Positions 42,666 to 42,787 of a stretch of 42,787 nt of DNA are shown one piece after another. The notes below the pieces were generated by a model, which saw only the letters and a list, made by a program, of their open reading frames with translations, was not told where the DNA came from and did no database searches. Made by a program: the position numbers and the translations under genes. This DNA is from UBA2093 sp044340485 (GTDB taxonomy: Bacteria; Actinomycetota; Acidimicrobiia; Acidimicrobiales; Ilumatobacteraceae). Positions within the stretch are counted from its first letter, which is position 1; every line of letters begins with the position of its first letter. The stretch is taken from the NCBI GenBank assembly GCA_044340485.1, contig JBIITN010000016.1, positions 1-42,787 of the forward strand, in the 5' to 3' direction.

Positions 42666-42787
42666 ATGTCGAAGTATCCAACAGTTATTTTTGTTCACGG
42701 CGCATGGCACGGTGCGTGGTCGTGGGCGCCACTTCAGGCCAAGCTCGACAAGATGGGGATTCCCTCGGTTGCAGTAGACCTTCCGGG
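42666..42787 (+). CDS. Alpha/beta hydrolase (5' part, cut by the window end)
   Basis: The first 40 codons read MSKYPTVIFVHGAWHGAWSW and continue to VAVDLP. The HGAWHGAW segment is the oxyanion-hole strand of alpha/beta hydrolases of the MhpC or esterase type, with the nucleophile elbow expected beyond the window. The start is fixed by the TAGGGT box 6 bases upstream. It cannot be classified further. Confidence 0.75.
   Translation, partial: MSKYPTVIFVHGAWHGAWSWAPLQAKLDKMGIPSVAVDLP

Overview
The window reads as ordinary chromosome from a small-genome, intermediate-GC actinobacterium. The best guess is a member of the Acidimicrobiia (Ilumatobacter-like, aquatic); this is inferred from gene content, not from a marker tree. 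Supporting signs are mycothiol enzymes (an Mca-type amidase and a mycothiol-dependent maleylpyruvate isomerase-like protein), two F420-type luciferase-like oxidoreductases, the actinobacterial form of DapD, a WS/DGAT acyltransferase, UDP-galactopyranose mutase with a GlfT2-like galactofuranosyltransferase, and a fused biotin carboxylase-BCCP subunit. No tRNA, rRNA, CRISPR array, insertion sequence or phage gene was seen.

Layout. 1-1353: tail of an unknown gene, then a peptidase S51-like protein fused to a CysS-type C-terminal domain. 1361-4126 (minus): zinc-type ABC importer znuACB. 4137-9639: a divergent lipid block, with one acyl-CoA dehydrogenase leftward and, rightward, a translationally coupled run of MFE-2-like SDR, acyl-CoA dehydrogenase, alpha/beta hydrolase, Fe-S PD-(D/E)XK nuclease and PAP2 phosphatase. 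9691-14037: DsbA-like protein, WS/DGAT, a 70-residue protein, a second SDR and an RDHSWG-motif protein. 14075-16578 (minus): NudC, LLM oxidoreductase, mycothiol-dependent isomerase-like protein. 16624-19185: thiolase, nuclease lipoprotein, YdjC/ChbG-like protein. 19160-20352 (minus): mca with an SCP2-like mini-protein. 20373-24098: PEBP lipoprotein, PAS-GGDEF-EAL protein, LytR-CpsA-Psr protein. 24112-26644: birA divergent from its substrate, the biotinylated acyl-CoA carboxylase subunit. 26703-27985: frameshifted M15 peptidase. 28050-31051: lysS-dapD-nitroreductase. 31094-33673: mutase large subunit divergent from a class II aldolase-like protein. 33769-36186: SpoIID-SGNH-peptidoglycan-binding fusion. 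36187-41048 (minus): sirtuin, rhodanese-MoeB, glf, galactofuranosyltransferase. 41149-42787: unknown protein, LLM oxidoreductase, start of an alpha/beta hydrolase.

The genes suggest a heterotroph that activates, oxidises and stores lipids (two acyl-CoA dehydrogenases, two SDRs, thiolase, carboxylase, mutase, WS/DGAT), protects itself with mycothiol, and builds a galactofuran-containing envelope.

The strongest signal outside the genes is a promoter pattern. Nineteen starts carry a TANNNT hexamer ending 6-9 nt before the start codon and usually no Shine-Dalgarno sequence, which is the signature of leaderless transcripts. Several hexamers sit in divergent gaps of about 20 bp or overlap the stop codon of the gene before. 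Coding density is very high: no gene-free stretch reaches 150 bases, and convergent genes often abut or overlap.
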